This document shows, one piece after another, positions 1 to 10,871 of a DNA stretch of 64,000 nucleotides (the first letter of the stretch is position 1; the number at the start of each line of letters is the position of its first letter). Under the pieces are notes generated by a model that saw only the letters and a list, made by a program, of their open reading frames with translations, searched no databases and was not told the DNA's origin. Origin of the DNA: Symbiodinium sp. CCMP2592 (lineage: Eukaryota > Sar > Dinophyceae > Suessiales > Symbiodiniaceae); the NCBI GenBank assembly GCA_905221615.1, contig CAJNDT010000001.1, positions 2,989,704-3,053,703 of the forward strand, read 5' to 3'. The position numbers and the translations under genes were made by a program.

Positions 1-1219
1 CGAAACGGCTTCACAACTCCCATCCAAAAGGACCTCAGTGACGCACGGCGCAGATCGCATGCAAGAAGCTGTCATGCTTCTGAACATGGTTACAGACTGC
101 GAGAGCGGACGGTCTTGGAAACAAAACTTGTGAAACGTCCGCTTGAAAAAGCAGATGTAGACCCGGCGCCGTTTGGATGGGCATCCAAACTCATGAGCAT
201 CAGTCATCATTGGCTGAGCCTCATACCCGAAACCTTTCATCGTCTGCACAACCACGTCCATGTTGCTCTGCGCAGTCTGGCCGACGTTGTCGTCAAGGCC
301 ATCCACGTTCCTGATTTGTGGTCAAATGTCGGAAGCGGATGAGAAGGACCTGAAGCCTAAAACCCTCCACTACTTCTACTTCTAACTTCAGACCCTACTT
401 GAAAACAGATTATTTGAAAGCCCAAAAACAGTAAACACGGCAACCAACTCTACAAAAGTTGCAGCGTAGGAGCTCAAACACCACAATACCCGGCTGCTTG
501 ATGGAAACGTAGCTTGCAAAGCCTTGCCATGTCTGCGCAGTTCCGCCACGCGAGTGCCCTTCGGCTATCACATGCTTCGACATGTCTCGCCCAGGATTCT
601 GACGGGAAACGTCTTTGCAGCTCACACCGCACATGAACACATCCACCTGCGGGACCGGGCATTCTCGATTGTGCACAACACAATGGGCTGTCTCGTTTCC
701 TAAGTTCTGTATGTCTGCAAAGATGCAAGTGTGATGACTCTCATCGTCATCCTCATCATCTGCCCCAAACAGATCTGCGAACAGCTCATCAGCATCCGCG
801 CAACGGTGTGAGGCAGAAACTACATGCACCCACTTTTGCTTGTCTCTGCAGGACTCACAACTGAAGCGGTGCTGCAGCCTCACAGGCCACTTCGCTCCAG
901 CAAAACTTGCATTAATGGCATGTGCTACGTACAAGGCACCCTCGCATCCAGAGCATGCGGAACCCCACGAAAGTTGGGTCTTCGGCATCTTGGCCACAGG
1001 CCCATCTCCGAACTGCTCGGGGTAGAATTTGGCAAAGCCATGCAAATTTTCTGCGGCACATTCCTTCAAGAGGGTGCAGTCTATGAACCACTTCGCCTCA
1101 ACAACCCGGCTAGAAGCCTCGGCCATCAAGACAGGCTCAGCTCTGGAGTTGGAGGAAACTCTGGACAGTTGCCGGGACTGAGACGAGCTCGTAGCGCTTT
1201 CAGTCGTCTCGAACGCCAT
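1..1219 (-). CDS. C5-cytosine methyltransferase-like gene, 3' part outside window
   Basis: Exon 1 runs 1219-474 and exon 2 from 310 past the left edge. A GC-AG intron (473-311) splits the Glu codon of motif VI, so that splicing yields VVFENVDG. Motifs seen: I (GSACSGCEGA), IV (GVSCKDVS, with the catalytic Cys but Ser and Lys in place of the usual Pro and Gln), VI (FENV) and VIII (FGCPSKRRRVY). This order matches 5-methylcytosine DNA methyltransferases, which transfer methyl from S-adenosylmethionine to C5 of cytosine. The chosen start (MAFETTES, 1219) precedes a Ser-rich leader; an upstream in-frame ATG-free extension to 1285 is less likely. Exon 2 stays open for about 103 codons. The target-recognition region and motifs IX-X would lie outside. 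It may be a host gene or a retroelement-derived one; the family call is firm, the biological role is not. Confidence 0.85.
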
Positions 1220-1930
1220 GCTGGGGAACAATGCCGCGGGCGGTCTAACCAGAGGCGGACATAATATATGGGCTAAAAGCCCCAAAACTCAAAACCGCGA
1301 CGCAGACCGTGGTGGTGACTACCCTGGAGCGCTACAAGTTGGAGGACTTCTGACGTCTGTAGTGTTTACCGTTTAATTGCACATCCTTGTTCTGTCATTG
1401 AGCCAACATCAACATGCAGACATGACATCACTGGCGGTCACACAAAACCCCTACACCCAAACTCTTTACTTAGGTTAACAGTTCACAGTGACAGTGACAA
1501 ACTGGCAACATCCGCTGAAGCGTTGAAGTTGAAGCCGAAGCTGGCAAGGAACCCACCACACGTGGCCACCACAAAACTCACCCAAAACGTCTTGACTTTG
1601 TCTTAACGCACAACATGCTAGCACCCTGCACTTTTCTTCACATTTCGCTCTGCGTGAAACGTCCTGCTCTTTGGTCTTTGTCTTTGTCTGCCCTGACGGA
1701 ACGGGCGAGCCGATATGAAGCTGTTAGCATTGGGAAAGTTCCCCTGAAATCTCCCGAACAACGACAACTCCATCAGCTCAAAGACTGAAGTAAAATGTCT
1801 CTGAAGCTGAAACTTGGCCCGAAGGCTCAAAGTCACAGCTCGACATCAAAACGTGGCCAAAGGCCAAAGGCCTCAATCCACCTCTCGCTTTCGCTTTGAC
1901 TTGGATCCCATCAAAACGTGGCCGAAGGCC
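1220..1930. other. Intergenic stretch with GGCC hairpin copies and a short duplication
   Basis: No coding region is convincing between the methyltransferase start and the stop of the next gene. The right part holds GGCC-type hairpins (about 1812 and 1855-1871) and the start of a tandem duplication described separately. The rest shows nothing recognisable. Confidence 0.5.
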
Positions 1931-1966
1931 TCAATCCCCCTCTCGCTTTCGCTTTGACTTGGATCC
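1844..1966. repeat. Tandem duplication covering the 3' end of the coiled-coil gene
   Basis: Two copies, 1844-1908 and 1909-1966, share the sequence from CATCAAAACGTGGCC to TTGGATCC. Copy 1 is 7 nt longer because its GGCC hairpin carries an extra GGCCAAA unit. Read on the minus strand each copy encodes the same basic tail (GSKSKRKRE, then GD or VD and a stop), so the last codons of the gene have been duplicated beyond the stop. Confidence 0.8.
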
Positions 1967-4900
1967 GCTCTTCTTCTTCTTGCTCTCGCTCTCATCGTCA
2001 GAGTCCTTTCCCTTCTTTTTCTTCTTTTCTGCCGCCTTCTTCTTCTTCTCGGGTTCCTCGGCCGGTTCTTCGGCAGGCTTGCGCTTGTTTCCTTTGTTGG
2101 GAACAGCCGCGACGGCTGACTCATCTGGTGACTTCTTGGGATTCAAGCAATCGTTTGCCTCATTGAGAACAGTCTCTGCAAAAGCGCGGAGGCTAAAATA
2201 CTCGCTTCCTGGTGCAATCTGGGCCTTCAGATTGTCGCATAGATTGCTCAGCGCACTGTGCACACCCACAAGCTTCTGCATCAGCTCCTTGCCCTCTTGT
2301 GAAGCAGCGCTCAAGTTTGGCATGCGCAACAGGCAAAGGGCTGCAACAATGCTCACATGCGTCTTGCCACAAAGTGCAACCTCGTTGCAGGTCTTGGCAA
2401 AAGCCTCCGAAGACTCTCCAGCTTCCCTGAAGTTCACACCGTCTGACTTGCGAATGAGCTGCTCATGCGGCACTTCCGCTTCCGAGCCTGCGGACTGAAA
2501 CACTGTCACGGCCAATGTCGCGATGTCATCTTGGAGCTCCTTGATCGTCTCAGCTCCTGACGACACCTGGCCGGACAGGCCTGCCAGCTCCTTCACCAGC
2601 GGGATCGCCGCGACTCGGTAATCCTCCTCAGCTTTGCTGCAGGCCTTGGGAAGGCTTTGAAGAAGCGATTGAAGCCTCTCGACGCTTTGCCAGGCCTGCA
2701 AGCAAGTCTTGCGAGCCGTGGCCAGGAGCCGCCTTCGCAGAAGTCCTGCACGCTGCTCGAGGCACTGCAAGGTAGAGCTGTCCGCAATCTTTGTTGGCTT
2801 CAGCTCCGCTTCAAAGTCCTTGGACTTCTGGACGTTTGCAAGTTCTTCGGACAGCAGCTTCAACGACTTGGTCAAAGACCGAACCTCACCTGATTCTGGG
2901 TTGGCAGTCGGGATCATTGCAACCTTTCAGGGGAACTCTCTGACTCAATGCTTCAGCCTTCAGCAACCCAAAACCCAAAACTCTGAACATCGGTGTCACG
3001 GCTAAGCCTTTCGAAGTTTTAGTGTTCGATACCAGTACCGCTACCGTGGCCTTGGACCTTGGATTTAGACTTATAGATCTAGCCTAGCAGTAAACAACGA
3101 AAACTTTAACCGTTGGACCAAATGACGAAAGGGACAAAGCAATGATTGCTGACAGTGACATAGTGACGAGGACGTAATCAGTAGTCATAGTCATAGTCAT
3201 AGTCATACTGACTACATGTACATAGTGACAAAGTGAACCTATTTACTATTTGCCATTTGCGATTTGCCTGTTGCCTGGCTAGCCTGAGCTCAGCGGTGTA
3301 CAGCGCAAGCAAATTATCACGAGCAACCGGGCATGCGGCTTACGGCTTACAGGCAACGCGGCAATGGAGGACTGGGCCTGCAAGAACGACTCGACGAGAC
3401 CACGGAGGGGGTGCTGCTGCGGCACTTTCTGCAAAACGTCGTCGTGAACACCACGAGTGAGACCACAGGCCAAAGCGCCTTGCACATATTGATCGACGAT
3501 TGGAGCCACACTGCTGAGACCCGCTGAATAGAGCAACTGCAGCTCTGCCTGAAGTGGTTTAACCAACCAGTGTTCGATTGCCTCCAAGAGAGCTGGTTCG
3601 GAAACCCAGGTTTTTGCATGCTTCCGTGCCTTTTCGGTCCAGTCTTGCATGGTTTCTGGCAGCACTTTGTCTTTGCCGACAGAAACCTGGCTGAAAGCCG
3701 GCTGCTTCATAAAAACGAATCGCATCATGGAAGCTAGCAGCGATGTCGCTTTGCTGTAATCAGCGATCAAAGCTTGCACTGCAGGCAGGCTCTGCCAGAG
3801 CTTGTTCTCAACGAAAGCGACAGCGGAAAAACCACTGAGGAACTCGTCCAAATTGATGATGGCCGTGCCTGACCCGACTGGGCCAGAGGCCGGAACGTCT
3901 GCATCTGCTTGCTGCGGAAGCTTCACCATGCAGTTGTTCTTCAGCGCCTCAAAACCCACAGTCCTTACACATGGCTGATAAGTTTTGCCCTTTGCGACGT
4001 TTGGGCTTTGGCTTGGTGCGACTATGAGTTCTAGACCCGCCAATGATTTGGACGCTAAACCCCCGATCTTGTGGAAAAATGTGGTACGATCTGTATCTAT
4101 ATCTATATCTATATCTATACATCCGAACACAGTGGTTAAACGCAGCTACTGGGAAACAGCCAAGGCGCAGGTGCTCGGAGATGTTCATGTTGAGTTCGTC
4201 TTGCACCATGGTGACCGCGATTTTTGACAGGCGCCCAGCGCAGGATTGCACTGTCTCAACAGCACTCATGCCGGTCTCGCTATCAGCCTTCTGCGCGGCC
4301 TTGCGCTTCAAGAAAGCGCAAGCCTGCAACTCCTCCATGGCTTTGACCGCCGGGCTGAGGTCGCTAACGATAAATGCAATTCCCTGGCTTTTTGCCGCCG
4401 TTCTGTGCGTGATCTCCTTGGCTGCCTGTTGCAGCCTTTCCAACGGCGCCTGCAAAGCTTTCAGCAACTCCTGGTAGTCGGCCTCTGCTTGCCCATGTTC
4501 CACTCTATCAGTGGCGAGAGCCACCAGAGCTTTGCCAATATCATGCTGGATGAAAAAACGCGTCATGCCATCCAACTTTTCCAGCTGCTCGGAAGCGACT
4601 CCCTGAATCTTCTGGACGTTGTCTCGGAGACTTGCCATGTCCTTCATGTCCAGAAAAGAGAAGGCTACGGACGCAGAGTCTGCGATGCTGCTTGCAAGGA
4701 ACCCTTTGGCCTCAGACGCACGCGCAATGCAAGCGGCCAGCTGGCTTGCCTCATGCAAAGTCGGGGTCTCAGACTCAGGATCTGCAATGTGGACAAACCC
4801 CGAGGACTTCAGCTTCAACTCTGTCATGCAAACATTTCGCATGGCTGAAAGCAGCCGATTCTCGATCTCAGCAGATACGGCAAGGCGTAGCTGATCCATG

Positions 4901-7493
4901 GTTACGGATGAGCTGAGGATGTCCTGGGCATCCTTGCTGTCCTCGCAGAGGATCTCGCAAAGTCGGTCGTAGTTGCAATGCAAGCATGCTTCGTTGACCT
5001 TTGCCAAGAGACACTTCATTGCGAAACCCGGCCCAAGGCCAAAGCCCAGACTTCCCGCGAAGGTTCTGCACTTGTTCAGAGTGCCAAGGAACACTTCGGG
5101 ATCAGGGGTTGCCACAGGCATCATGCCCAACAGCTCTCCGAGCGCTGTGGCAGCATCGGTGATTTCAGTAAGACCTTGTAGCTGGTCTGCAAAAGCATCT
5201 TTGTTGGGGCTTTTTTCCACTTTTTTCACATGCTCCGAGGCGTGCTTCCTGATCTGGTTGAGCTCGGTGACGCGCTTGAGACAATGTGCGCGATACTCTT
5301 TTGAAGCTGCTTGGTTTTGCGACACAGGCTCGTCATCGTAACGGATCTCTTTGAGCTTCTCGGCAAGCTTCGTATTGGCATCGTTGAGGCGACTCCTGAT
5401 AGGTCAAGCTGAGATTTCCTAGCACTCGACTTTGCCTTATCAGATTTGGCTTAGCTACAGCTATAATGGGCTATAGTTTAGAGCCTATAGAAATTTATTC
5501 ATAGTCTTCTATGGCAGCTTACGCCTTAGGCCTCATGTCTCATGACTTATGCTGATGGTTACCACAACTAAAGATAGTAGTACTACCCAATCCCAACCCC
5601 TCTTCATTGAATCTATAGCCTACAGCCTAAAGTCTTTAAAGATATTACACTTGCGGAAACACGGCAAAAGTTTAGCAAACATCATAAATGATTCAATACA
5701 TTCGCCTGACTCCTTTCCCGAAAGCCCTAACCCTCAAGCCTAAACCCGAAACTCCGAAAGCCTAATCCCCAAACATAATTGTCTGGGCCTGTCTAGAGAT
5801 CAAACCCCGATACTTGCTGTTGAGGCTCAGTGTGCGATTTGCACGCCCATCAAGCTGAAGAATGCCTACGGTAGAGCTTTTGTCGGGATCGCTTGAAGGA
5901 GCCGCACCCGCAACCGAAGGCGCAGAGAGTTTGGTCTTTCCTTTGGGCTGCGCAACCTTTGCCGACGGCGTCGGCTTGGCTGGCTTTCCACCCGTGCTGA
6001 AGCCTTCCTTTGCCTTGACTTTGGCAGCCGCAGGCGCAGGCGTCACCGTAGACTTGGTGTTGGCACCGCCTTTGTTGGACGCTGCCGCTGCTGCTTTTGC
6101 CTTCTTGGCTGCTGGGGCGAGCATCGCCAACCCGGCCGAAGGCCCTGTCTGGGCCTCCTCTTCTGAGCTGGAGCCACTGCTGCTGCCGTCGTCTTCGGCT
6201 TTCACTGGCAAAGTGGAACCGGTGCCTGTTGTTGCCGAAGGCTTGTCCTTGGAAGCCGAAGAAGAAGACGAGCCAATTTGCAATTGCTGCACCAGAGCCA
6301 TCATGCTCTCGATGCTTGCCTCGGATCCCTTGACAGCGGAAGCATCTCTGGCTCTTGTCTGGGCCTGCATAGCAGTATGCAGCGCCTCCTTTTTGCGTTC
6401 GAAAGCCTTCTCGCCAAAGGCTTCGTGGTCAAAGCCGTGCTCTTCGACCTGCTCAGAGAGCCCGACGTCCTCGTACTCAGTGAAGTCGAACACACCCTCT
6501 TTGCCTATGGAGCGCCACACTCCCTTGTACTTCTGTCCTGGCATTTGATGCATGTGTGTGTGTGTGTGCGTGTGTGTCACAGGATACGCTTGCTCGGTAT
6601 CCAAAAACGAAAACATGCATACATCACCCCAACCAAAAAAACTAACTACGAAGCAAACCGAGTGACCGCGGATCTCTTGCTCCACCTCTTTCGAGGGGTC
6701 CCATTTTCCATGGATATTCTCATCCCAAGCGCTGGTGCACACGAATTGCTTTTTTGGCAATTCGAAACGGCCTCCAGTGTCCTTCTTTACGGTGAGGCTC
6801 TTCTTCGCCTCGAGCAACTCGTCTTTGCTCTTCAGTCTCACTTTGTCAGGATTGTCATTGTGTTGGCGAATCCAATCTTTCACCGAATTGAGGAAACTTT
6901 TGTGTTCGTTCTGCCTGGACCTGTCGGATACCCATTTGTAGTAGTTCGCGTAGGTACCATGCACTGCGTGCAGACCTTGACGGAAAACATCACAAAATCT
7001 AAGCCTAAGCTATCTAAATTATAGGTTCGTCTAAATTTTGAATCTTAAACTACACATCCCGCTGTCATAGAATAGCGATTGTTTAGGTAAACACCCGGCC
7101 TAAAAGGCGAAAGACGTTGAGACAAGGCAGGCAGCAGCGACCTTCAGGGACACGGGCAGGCTCTTCGTTTGCAGGAGTGACTTTCCTGTACTTGGCCCAA
7201 GGCCGGTTCGGCATCTCTGACAAGGCGTCCTCGGTTGGACTGACCAAAGGGTTCTTGTCGGTGCTCAAGGACCCACAGAGACTGCACTTGCAAGCTTTGG
7301 CCAAGGTGTAGCTTATGCGAAGAGTCAACTTGGAGTCGCGTCCAATCGTTGTTGGAGCTTGTGAAAGCGGTGGCGGCGGCGGCGGGTATTCACCTTCGGA
7401 GCCAGAGCCTTCGGATTCTGCGGCTGCAGCGGCTTCGCCGGACTGCTGCTCTTCATCCGGAAGGTTGTGGTCTGACTTTACGGCTATGTCCAT
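1931..7493 (-). CDS. Six-exon gene: Cys-motif, coiled-coil, Lys-rich nuclear-type protein
   Basis: Proposed exons are 7493-7100, 6975-6667, 6537-5775, 5395-4175, 3963-3351 and 2923-1931. They total 4,293 nt (1,430 aa plus stop) with phases matching at every join. Introns: GC-AG (7099-6976), GT-AG (6666-6538), GT-AG (5774-5396), GC-AG (4174-3964; a GT alternative is 4149-3975) and GT-AG (3350-2924); every acceptor is AG followed by G. The N-terminus is acidic with a Pro run, then a Cys motif (CKCSLCGS, later CCLPC), then a low-complexity Ser/Ala/Lys region. Long helical segments follow, and the tail KSKRKRE looks like a nuclear localisation signal. I do not recognise the family. Several GGCC hairpins are read through in frame (for example GLGPG, SGQV). 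Exact splice sites are inferred, not proven. Confidence 0.65.
6538..6666 (-). other. Intron with a TG/CA microsatellite
   Basis: The intron joins EIRG to QKYKGVW in phase 1 and contains a (CA)n run on the sense strand. It is 129 nt, a multiple of three without a stop, so it can be read through by mistake. The same intron position is kept in the decayed copy at 10,010-9,915, which supports it. Confidence 0.7.
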
Positions 7494-8460
7494 TGTCTTC
7501 AGTGGCCTCTGTTCCTGGACGGGCCACAAAAATACTAAAACTATGAACCTCTCAGAGCCAAATATAACCGATAGCAGGCGCAAACTTTGCCTTGATGCGT
7601 TGATCCTTAGAATCCATGCAATCCGTACCAGCACAATCCACAGCCCACACCTTTGTTTTAACACGCCACGCCCGCAGTGTCAAGTGTTGCAAGCAAGCTC
7701 GTGTCACACACACATACACAACGGCCAAAGGCCATTAATTAGTAGCGTCGTATCGGCACCCCATCTAGTTAAAAGCAGTTCTTTGGTCGTCTCTGATCTT
7801 GATGATCTTCTTCAGCCAATAGAGTTCCCGGCTTTTACTCATTGTGGCAAGCTCGTTAAGATTGGGCAAAGCGATCTCGATGTGGTAGATCCTGCACTCC
7901 AAGAAGTCCACCAAGTGATGCTCCCTTGGTGGTTCATGATTCGGCTTTGCTCCCTCCCGCTGTCTCTCCTTTACCTGTTGTCTTTGCCTAAACCTGGGAG
8001 CCTCAAAACCGAACCCGTCGACCTCAAACCTTCCCTCTCTGTCTCAATCTCCCTGGTTTTTGTCAAGGTCTCCCTCTAGTCAACTCTAGCCTCTCTTTCC
8101 CTGTCTGTTCGGTTGTCTCCATTCGTCTCTGTCTGATTATACCATCAACTAAGGGGCTCGGTCTGGTCGCAATAGGATCGCACCCACATCCTGGAAAGGA
8201 CCAACGCGAACTTAGGATTTGCGCCTTTGCACACAAGCTTGTTGACCAAAAAATCGATAGGATCCTGCAATTCCTCCATGGATGCAACTCGCCTTCAAGG
8301 CTGCGCCGAATCCAAACAGGAAGAACCCGCCTTAAAGGCTACGCCGATACTAAACAGGATGATTTGGAAATCTACCTGCCTAAAAGGCAAACCTAGCTGC
8401 CTCGAGCAAGGGCCGCCTTGAACCAAAATCGCTTCAGAAATGCAAGGCCTGCTCTAGACA
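7494..8460. other. Upstream region without recognised genes
   Basis: No coding segment is convincing. One weak GGCC hairpin (ACGGCCAAAGGCC, about 7721) lies here. The stretch is a plausible promoter region for the gene starting at 7493, but no defined promoter element is visible; dinoflagellate promoters usually lack a TATA box. Confidence 0.4.
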
Positions 8461-8514
8461 CCATGTCTGGAAAAGAAGCTACACAACGTGACCCTGTCCC
8501 ACTGTTATTCCGTG

Positions 8515-9010
8515 CTCCGACCCCCCCCCCCAAACCCACGCCCACCACCTCAATCGCACCCCGACAACCCCCACACCTCCCCTCCTCCAACCCTCAAACC
8601 CCAACCCAACTTCCAGCTAGCCCCTGCCTTTATCACAAAAGACGCACGGGGAGGGGCGCGGTGTGGGGGAGCTCCCGAGAGCGGGTGCGTGCAAGGATAT
8701 GGGTGGTGGGCAGGGGGATTGGGGGGCCGCGTGGTCAACAAAGACCAGGCAGGGCACAAAGAAGAAAGGCGGGCGCAGGCCAGTGGGGCAGGCAAAGGGA
8801 GCGAGAGAGGGAAGGCGCACAAAAGGCAGGGAGGCAGGGCTGCCAAGAAAAAGTTCTCTTGCCAGATGTCGGAGGCCAGAGCCTACTGCCAAGAGAACGT
8901 TCCCTTGCCAGACCTCGGGGAAGGCAGGGCCTACTGCCAAGAGAACGTTCCCTTGCCAGGAGGGGGGGGCAGGACGGTGCAACACAAGGCGGAAGAGGGG
9001 TGCTAATTTC
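8515..9010. repeat. C-rich then G-rich low-complexity segment with a tandem repeat
   Basis: The left part is a degenerate poly-C/CCA-rich strand, the right part is G-rich with long open frames that I read as compositional. At about 8,850-8,960 a unit of roughly 50 nt built on GCCAAGAGAACGTTCCCTTG is repeated about 2.5 times. No protein family is suggested. Confidence 0.6.
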
Positions 9011-9019
9011 ACCACCTTG

Positions 9020-9290
9020 CCAACAATTGAACAGATTTCAAACAATTGTAAAACAATTGCCAAACAATTGCCAAACAATTGTCAAAACAATTGACCAACA
9101 AAAATCTCTACACTAACTATAGAATTCTCCGCGCAACTTTTATATAAATTAATAAGGGAACCAAGAAAATCTCTACACTAACTATGATTTTCTCCGCGCA
9201 ACTATTCTTGACAATTGTTTGGACAATTGTTTGGACAATTGTTTGGCAATTGTTTGGACAATTGTTTTACAATTGTTTTAAAATTGTTTG
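9020..9290. repeat. Inverted arrays of CAATTG with a duplicated core
   Basis: Six CAATTG palindromes lie at 9024, 9043, 9054, 9065, 9076 and 9088, in the context CCAAACAATTG. A second set lies at 9212, 9224, 9236, 9247, 9259 and 9270 in the opposite context CAATTGTTTGG. Spacing is 11-12 nt apart from one 19-nt step. Between the arms an approximately 65-nt unit (AAAATCTCTACACTAACTAT to TCTCCGCGCAACT) occurs twice. The arms could pair as one large stem-loop or bind a protein at helical spacing. Confidence 0.85.
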
Positions 9291-9510
9291 ATTAGTTTAA
9301 TTTACTTAATAATTATTTGTTTCTTTTGTTTTTCAGATACCAAACAATAGTTTGACTGATACATAGCACACTACCTGTTCAACAACATACCAGACAGATC
9401 GGAAAGGTAGCTGGATGACAGCAACACACACCTGCAGCGAGCTAACGCACGAAGCACTCGGCACGTCAATCTCACTTTTGCGCACAGAGGAACGCTGTCG
9501 AGTCGACAGT

Positions 9511-9565
9511 CTGTAGCAAGCCAGGCAGGCCATGCTGGCAGCTTGGCCTGCCTGGCTTGCTACAG
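9511..9565. repeat. Perfect 22-nt inverted repeat (hairpin 1)
   Basis: Arms 9511-9532 and 9544-9565 are exact complements around an 11-nt loop. The outer end of each arm is CTGTAGCAAGCCA. The structure resembles a foldback element or tiny MITE. Confidence 0.9.
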
Positions 9566-9596
9566 ACAGTCATGGATCGTCATCGCCTTCAGAGTC

Positions 9597-9660
9597 AGCC
9601 TGTAGCAAGCCAAGGAGGTCATGGCCGCTGGCACACGGTCTCCCTGGCTTGCTACAGGCT
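9597..9660. repeat. Inverted repeat related to hairpin 1 (hairpin 2)
   Basis: Arms 9597-9611 and 9646-9660 match over 15 nt and share the end sequence CTGTAGCAAGCC with hairpin 1; the inner part is imperfect. Two related foldbacks 30 nt apart suggest repeated insertion or a local duplication. Confidence 0.85.
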
Positions 9661-9669
9661 GTGTGGCCA

Positions 9670-10130
9670 TCAAGATAGCGGTCGCCGGCCGTCGCCGGTG
9701 GCTTCTACTCCAAGACCGGGCTCCGGCCTTGCAGTGGTAGCCACCGGCGCCGACTGTGCCTGCACTGCAGTATGCAGCGCCTCCCTTTCGCATTCCAAAG
9801 CCTTCTCGCAAGAGGCGGTCGAAGCCGAAACTGCGCTCTTCACGCTTGTTGACCCGCTCTGAGAGCCCGACATCCTTTGTGTTTGTCGATGGCACCATCC
9901 CTTGCACTTTTGTCCTGGACCAGTGTTCTACGTCATGAAAAACTGCGCGCGTTTACAAAATCACCAAACACTTAACCCAAATAAGAAAAGTCTGCGACTA
10001 TGCAAACAACCACGGATCTCCTGCTTGAACGACGCCTCCAAGCGGCTGCTTTGCGGAATCGCCTTGACCCGATCGCCGATAGTCCTCTTCAGCTTTTTCG
10101 CAAGGCCTTCAAGCCCGAAGCAGCTGTTGC
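9670..10130 (-). pseudogene. Decayed copy of exons 2-3 of the coiled-coil gene
   Basis: On the minus strand the stretch ending KQEIRG (to 10,011) is followed by an intron-like segment (10,010-9,915, GT-AG, 96 nt) and then GQKCKG, mirroring EIRG/GQKYKG across the intron at 6,666-6,538. Further matches are DVGLSERV (versus DVGLSEQV) and EALHTAVQAQ (versus EALHTAMQAQ), but these two lie in different frames, so at least one frameshift separates them. No start or long open frame remains. The foldback elements lie just downstream. The shared intron shows DNA-level duplication rather than retrocopying. Confidence 0.75.
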
Positions 10131-10645
10131 CGCTTTTTTTTCCACGCTGCCAAGTCTCCGGGATTTCCGGGTTTGCGCTTTTGCAATGAGACCTGGCCTT
10201 AGGCCACAGACGCTCATCTTTGAACGCTGGACCAGCGACATAGACATATCGCGCGTTGGTCAATATAGAATATAGACCTGGCCGAGGCCACAAATCTCAA
10301 AAGCTGGTCCTTGAAGGTTTTTTTTTCTTTTCCACGCTCTGCCAAGACTCCTGGATTTCTAGGCTTTCGCGCTGAGACCTGGCCTTAGGCCACAAAAGCT
10401 CGTCTTGGAAGACGTGTTTGGGTTTCCAATCGGAAGGATCACAGACCGCTCGAATAGCGGCAGAACGCGTGTTCGCGAAGATTAGACCTGGCTTGAAGCC
10501 ACAAATCACAAAAGTTGGTCCTTGAAGCCGTTTTTTGATTTTTTGGCGCAAGCCCATGAAGCAGCTGTTGCAGCTTTGGCTTTTCCACGCTCAACCAAGT
10601 CTGCTGGATTTCTAGCTAGGTTCTCAGAGACCCGGCTCGAGGCCC
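10080..10645. repeat. Three diverged tandem segments, each with GGCC hairpins
   Basis: Three units share a T-run, TTCCACGCT, a (C)CAAG(T/A)CT(C/G)C(T/G)GGATTTC block and a GAGACC(T/C)GGC..GGCC hairpin followed by CACAAA-like sequence. Hairpins are at 10191, 10276, 10377, 10486 and 10630. The units may be diverged exon/intron duplications belonging to the neighbouring genes. Confidence 0.65.
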
Positions 10646-10871
10646 TAAACCCTAAACCCTGCAAACCCTGAATTATAAGGTCAAGCTCTTGTAACGGCAT
10701 CCAGCAACACCATAAAAAATCACTGGCGCGCCCCAGCCTTGACATCAAGCTCAGCTTCAGACAAACCTTCGGCAAAATGTGCAAGCAAGGGCCCGCCCAG
10801 AGACAGGTGGCAGCTGCGCTTTTCATTGTCGCGCCACTCCGAGTCGTCCAAGCCTGCAACCAGCCAACGTT

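Noticed and set aside
115-342. Plus-strand open frame at the left edge
   Set aside because: It is antisense to methyltransferase exon 2, whose motifs VI and VIII are clear on the minus strand.
7690-7725. Short ACACACAC run as a regulatory site
   Set aside because: Simple sequence of this length is common throughout the window and nothing links it to a gene.
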